From: Cystobasidium ongulense
Lineage: Eukaryota; Basidiomycota; Cystobasidiomycetes; Cystobasidiales; Cystobasidiaceae
Assembly: GCA_022835595.1 (NCBI GenBank)
Contig: BQUP01000009.1
Coordinates: 620,001 to 684,000, forward strand
Length of the DNA stretch: 64,000 nt
Direction: 5' to 3'
Under the pieces are notes generated by a model, which was given only the letters and a program-made list of their open reading frames with translations, made no database searches and was not told the origin of the DNA. Of this stretch, positions 61,116 to 64,000 are shown in pieces (positions within the stretch are counted from its first letter, which is position 1; each line of letters starts with the position of its first letter). The position numbers and the translations under genes were made by a program.

Positions 61116-63168
61116 CTAGATTGTATATCTAAAATCAGGGGCGTTATCACCGAGTTCGTGAAGCTCTTGAATAGTGTACTTGGTTCTCTGCTCTTCAGGA
61201 AGAGACATCTGTCTTGCGTGTTCGGCATCACGCTGCTTATTCTTGCGCGTGAGGAGATATGCATATGCTGGTGCGACGATGATACCCATCATCAAAAGGC
61301 CAAGATTGACACCGTGGCCGATCCAATAGCGACCTCCTGCTGGCTTGCGATAAATATTCGAAGCGATCAGACCTAAACACAAATACGTACGATCGTCAAT
61401 TGTGAAAAATGTTGGTATTATGTACTACGAGCCTCTCGACTTACCACCGAAGTTACCGATACCAATTTCGAAGGACACACCAACAGCGCGCTTTGTCTGA
61501 CCACGAAGATTGACGGAAAGCCAAGCAACGACAGTGGGTAGGGCGGCATAAGAGCCGGAAGCGATGAGGAATTGTGCGAAATAGCGGACGCCAGATGGTG
61601 GGTACGCTAGCTGGATAACGAATCCAATGATGCACATCCACTGGTCTAGGAAAAGGAACCAGAATCTTTTTTGCCATCTATCTGCGAGAATCGAGGAAAC
61701 GAGAACCCAGATACAGGCTACCACGTAAACTGGCACTGTAAGAAGCTGGACTTGAGGTCGCGAATACGTTCCGAACGAGTTGATGATGGAACTTGGTAGA
61801 GGACAATCACATTGTCAGATGTTGCTGTAGGCTTTCTTTTCGAAAGAAAATAGTGCTCACGGAAGGAAGAGTCCAATTGAATAAAGCGGGGTTACGATAG
61901 AAATGTAGAAAGCGGTTGCCATCCATACTTGCCAGTTGAATAGACCACTGCGGATTAGGGTCCAGTTCATGCCACTGTGTTCTCCATGTGAGGTACCATC
62001 GGTCGCTTTCTTGTAAATAGTCCACTCTTTTTCTTCTTTGGTCAAGAAAGTGGAAGTCTCCGGATAATCGCTCAAGAAAAAGTATGATAATATTCCACAA
62101 AGTGTGGTGAAGATACCCTCACTGTTCAATGCGGAATCCTCGTCAGCTCACCGGTCCGGGGTCTTTAACAGGTGATTTTGATTTCGACCTACAGAATGAA
62201 AATCCAGTTCCATCCATTCTTTCCTGCGGTGCCCGACATAAATTGAATACCGTAAGCGAGCAAACCTGAAAGCTGAAATGTGAGTATGCGTCTATGGTTG
62301 TTTCAGCTGACAAGCTGGTTTATGCTGACCTGAGAATGCGCCTGCTACTGTTGCAGCTGAGAAGAAAATAGCAATTCTGAATTGCAATCTTGAGCGAGGA
62401 TACCATAGGGACAGTAGATAGGTTGCACCGGGGAAGAGTCCGGCTTCGAATACGCCAAGTAGTACTCGCATAGCAATGAGTCCGCCAAAAGTGTTGATGA
62501 GACCCATTCCTATCATAGTGATGCCGAAGAGAGTAACGATGAGTGACAGCCAGATCTTGGGTCGTAGCTTCTTTAACATGAGATTTGCAGGGACTTCGCA
62601 TAGATTGTACGAAACGAAGAACAAACCTGAGAAAGTGTGAAATGGACTTCTTTAGCTTGTTGCAATGGAACACTGAATAGATCGTCTCCCTGACCATATT
62701 GCGGTGCGGAGCGTTCATCAGGTTTTAGGGCATGACGAAGATCACGTACTGAGTGCAAGAGCGTAGTCACCCTCTGTCATATTCAAGTCCTTCTCAAGCC
62801 CAGCCAAACGAGCATTTCCAATACTGCAATTGGGTGAAGTAATCAGATTACTTGCGGGAGGAAACAAGTGGCGAATATCGCGCAAGCTTGGCAACTGTAC
62901 ACTGGACTTGCAAAACTCACTTTCCGCGATCCAAGAAGGCGACTAGGTACAATAGAGCGAGAATCCACAGAAGTTTGGCATCAATCTTTCTGTAGAGACG
63001 ATCTTCCTGCTTCGCATCGAGATGTACAGCTGGCTCATGGACAGCGTTGAAATTGTCGCCGAAATGGCCGTCGTCAGGCGGAGTTGCGAGACCAGTCTCA
63101 GCCTGACCATGGCTTGACTTTTCGACGTGCCCTAAGCCTGTGGGCTTTTCAGCAAGATGCATTGCCAT
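61116..63168 (-). CDS. MFS permease, anion:cation symporter (Dal5/Tna1-like) family
   Basis: This plasma-membrane transporter has about 12 predicted helices and likely imports an organic anion (allantoate, nicotinate, pantothenate or similar). Exon 1 carries a hydrophilic N-terminus and helix 1 ending in FLDRG, which joins NIGNARLAGLEKDLNMT across the intron; DRxNIGNAR is the ACS family signature. Further exons give FFVSYNLCEVPANLMLKKL, RVLLGVFEAGLFPGATYLL (the RxxLGxxEAGxxPG motif) and LFNWQVWMATAFY. The loop YPETSTFLTKEEKEW is also typical. Late helices include VVACIWVLVSSILADRW and GQTKRAVGVSFEIGIGNFGG. The cytoplasmic tail ends NAPDFRYTI. The substrate cannot be told from sequence alone. 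Confidence 0.9.
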
Positions 63169-64000
63169 TCTTGCGGCGGGATGGATTCACTGATCCAACC
63201 TTGTCTAGAGGGGGCAACCCAATCTTTCGGTGGGGGCAAATCGGGATGCTGGAAGAACTGAGTCGTGAAGAGGGAAGGATGTTGGAGCACCAGAGTCGGT
63301 TCAAGAAGAGCCCCGCTTTTGCATATCCAGATACACGACATTGATCCGGGGAAACCTTGACCCTCTGTGTAATTGGGCCTGGATTGGCTGATTTCACGGT
63401 ACCGGCATCGGTGACTTGTATACGCTTTTCAAGCCCAACTGTTGTGAGCTGATTCATGTCTCCGTTCTGGGTTCAGAACTTGAAACCTTTAGCGTCAAAA
63501 GTGTCATTGCGATCGTCTTCGGGGCACCGGTTGCCGGTGCCAAGAACAGCGAAAGGTGCAGCAGCGAGGACATCGATAATTTTAGCGCTGCTTAGAACCC
63601 TGGGAAGGGTAATCTACTGTGCAGCAATTAACGTTGTAGAGCATCATGTCCGGGGCTACCAGAGAGGTGCTGCACCTGTCCAGTATGGCGCATGGGCAAA
63701 GGCGCGCATTTATAAAAGGCTGCAACCACCTTATCTTCTTTAGAGTGAGTTTCACCATTGTTATTTGCCTTGTTCATCTGCGGTACGGTAGCATTTGACC
63801 CTATTCATTAAGGTTCTAATAAAGGTGCTTGTTAATCCTGGAATGTCAGTTGCGAAACAGTAGCGTCGGCACAAGTACTCACGTGATGACTCCGAGGGCC
63901 GTCGCACCTGCCCGTGAGCTCTCAAAGCCTTGGAAGATCTCTGATAACCGTCATGAACTGACGATAAGAAAGTCTATTCGGCCGGAGGCTTCCTCCGCTA
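63169..64000. promoter_or_regulatory. Permease upstream region with GATA sites
   Basis: GATAA cores occur at 63731-63735 (as CCTTATCTT, reverse AAGATAAGG), 63943-63947 and 63963-63967. Nitrogen-regulated permeases of the Dal5 type are commonly driven by GATA factors. A TATAAAAG on the plus strand near 63710 points right, so it may belong to a gene beyond the window. No coding gene was recognised here. Confidence 0.4.

Noticed and set aside
1-64000. CRISPR arrays, rRNA operons, LTR or other mobile elements
   Set aside because: No regularly spaced repeats, rRNA-like sequence, long terminal repeats or element-encoded enzymes were recognised by reading; a database search could still find degenerate remnants in the 35-40 kb stretch.

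Overview
The window is a stretch of fungal nuclear DNA, most likely from a basidiomycete and plausibly from the smut lineage (Ustilaginomycotina). The evidence is short GT-AG introns in nearly every gene, a divergent ferroxidase/iron-permease pair of the kind used for high-affinity iron uptake, a class I-III type chitin synthase, a signalling mucin of the Msb2 type, a TALE homeobox factor, and long Ser/Pro-rich disordered proteins. Species and lineage are inference; no rRNA, tRNA, CRISPR array or recognisable transposon was seen. One 10-base N gap lies at 50552-50561.

Left part (1-31 kb) is gene-dense. In order: 3' part of the RNA polymerase I largest subunit (RPA190); a PX-SNARE of the Vam7 type; FET3 and FTR1 reading away from a shared 750-bp promoter that carries an exact ATCAGATAA iron-GATA site; CKS1 cut into nine tiny exons; a Ser-rich protein with a small Cys/His motif; the AP-2 mu subunit; a short-chain dehydrogenase; a BolA1-like protein; two tandem paralogous secreted proteins; an NmrA-like protein; TRM9; and acetolactate synthase (ILV2) with Ala where sulfonylurea-sensitive enzymes have Pro.

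Middle part (31-50 kb): a chitin synthase is followed by 6.8 kb without a convincing gene. The last kilobase of that stretch looks like a spliced 5' leader for a TALE homeobox gene and is loaded with CTGTCA, the core site that animal TALE homeodomains bind. Convergent to it is a 1.17-kilo-residue Msb2-like mucin with signal peptide, Ser/Thr mucin region, extracellular homology domain, one membrane helix and a cytoplasmic tail.

Right part (50-64 kb): next to the gap lies the most unusual object, a minus-strand gene that can be read as 15 exons (perhaps 16), every intron in phase 1 and every internal exon a multiple of three, some only 6 or 18 nt long. It encodes an intrinsically disordered protein I do not recognise. 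Divergent from it, across tandem 107-bp repeats, come two adjacent Ser-rich genes that share an FAPLPE motif, then a convergent MFS permease of the anion:cation symporter (Dal5/Tna1-like) family.

Functionally the genes are a mix of housekeeping (Pol I, AP-2, CKS1, TRM9, ILV2, BolA) and surface or environment-facing functions (iron uptake, chitin synthesis, mucin sensor, secreted proteins, permease). Only FET3/FTR1 form an evident functional pair.
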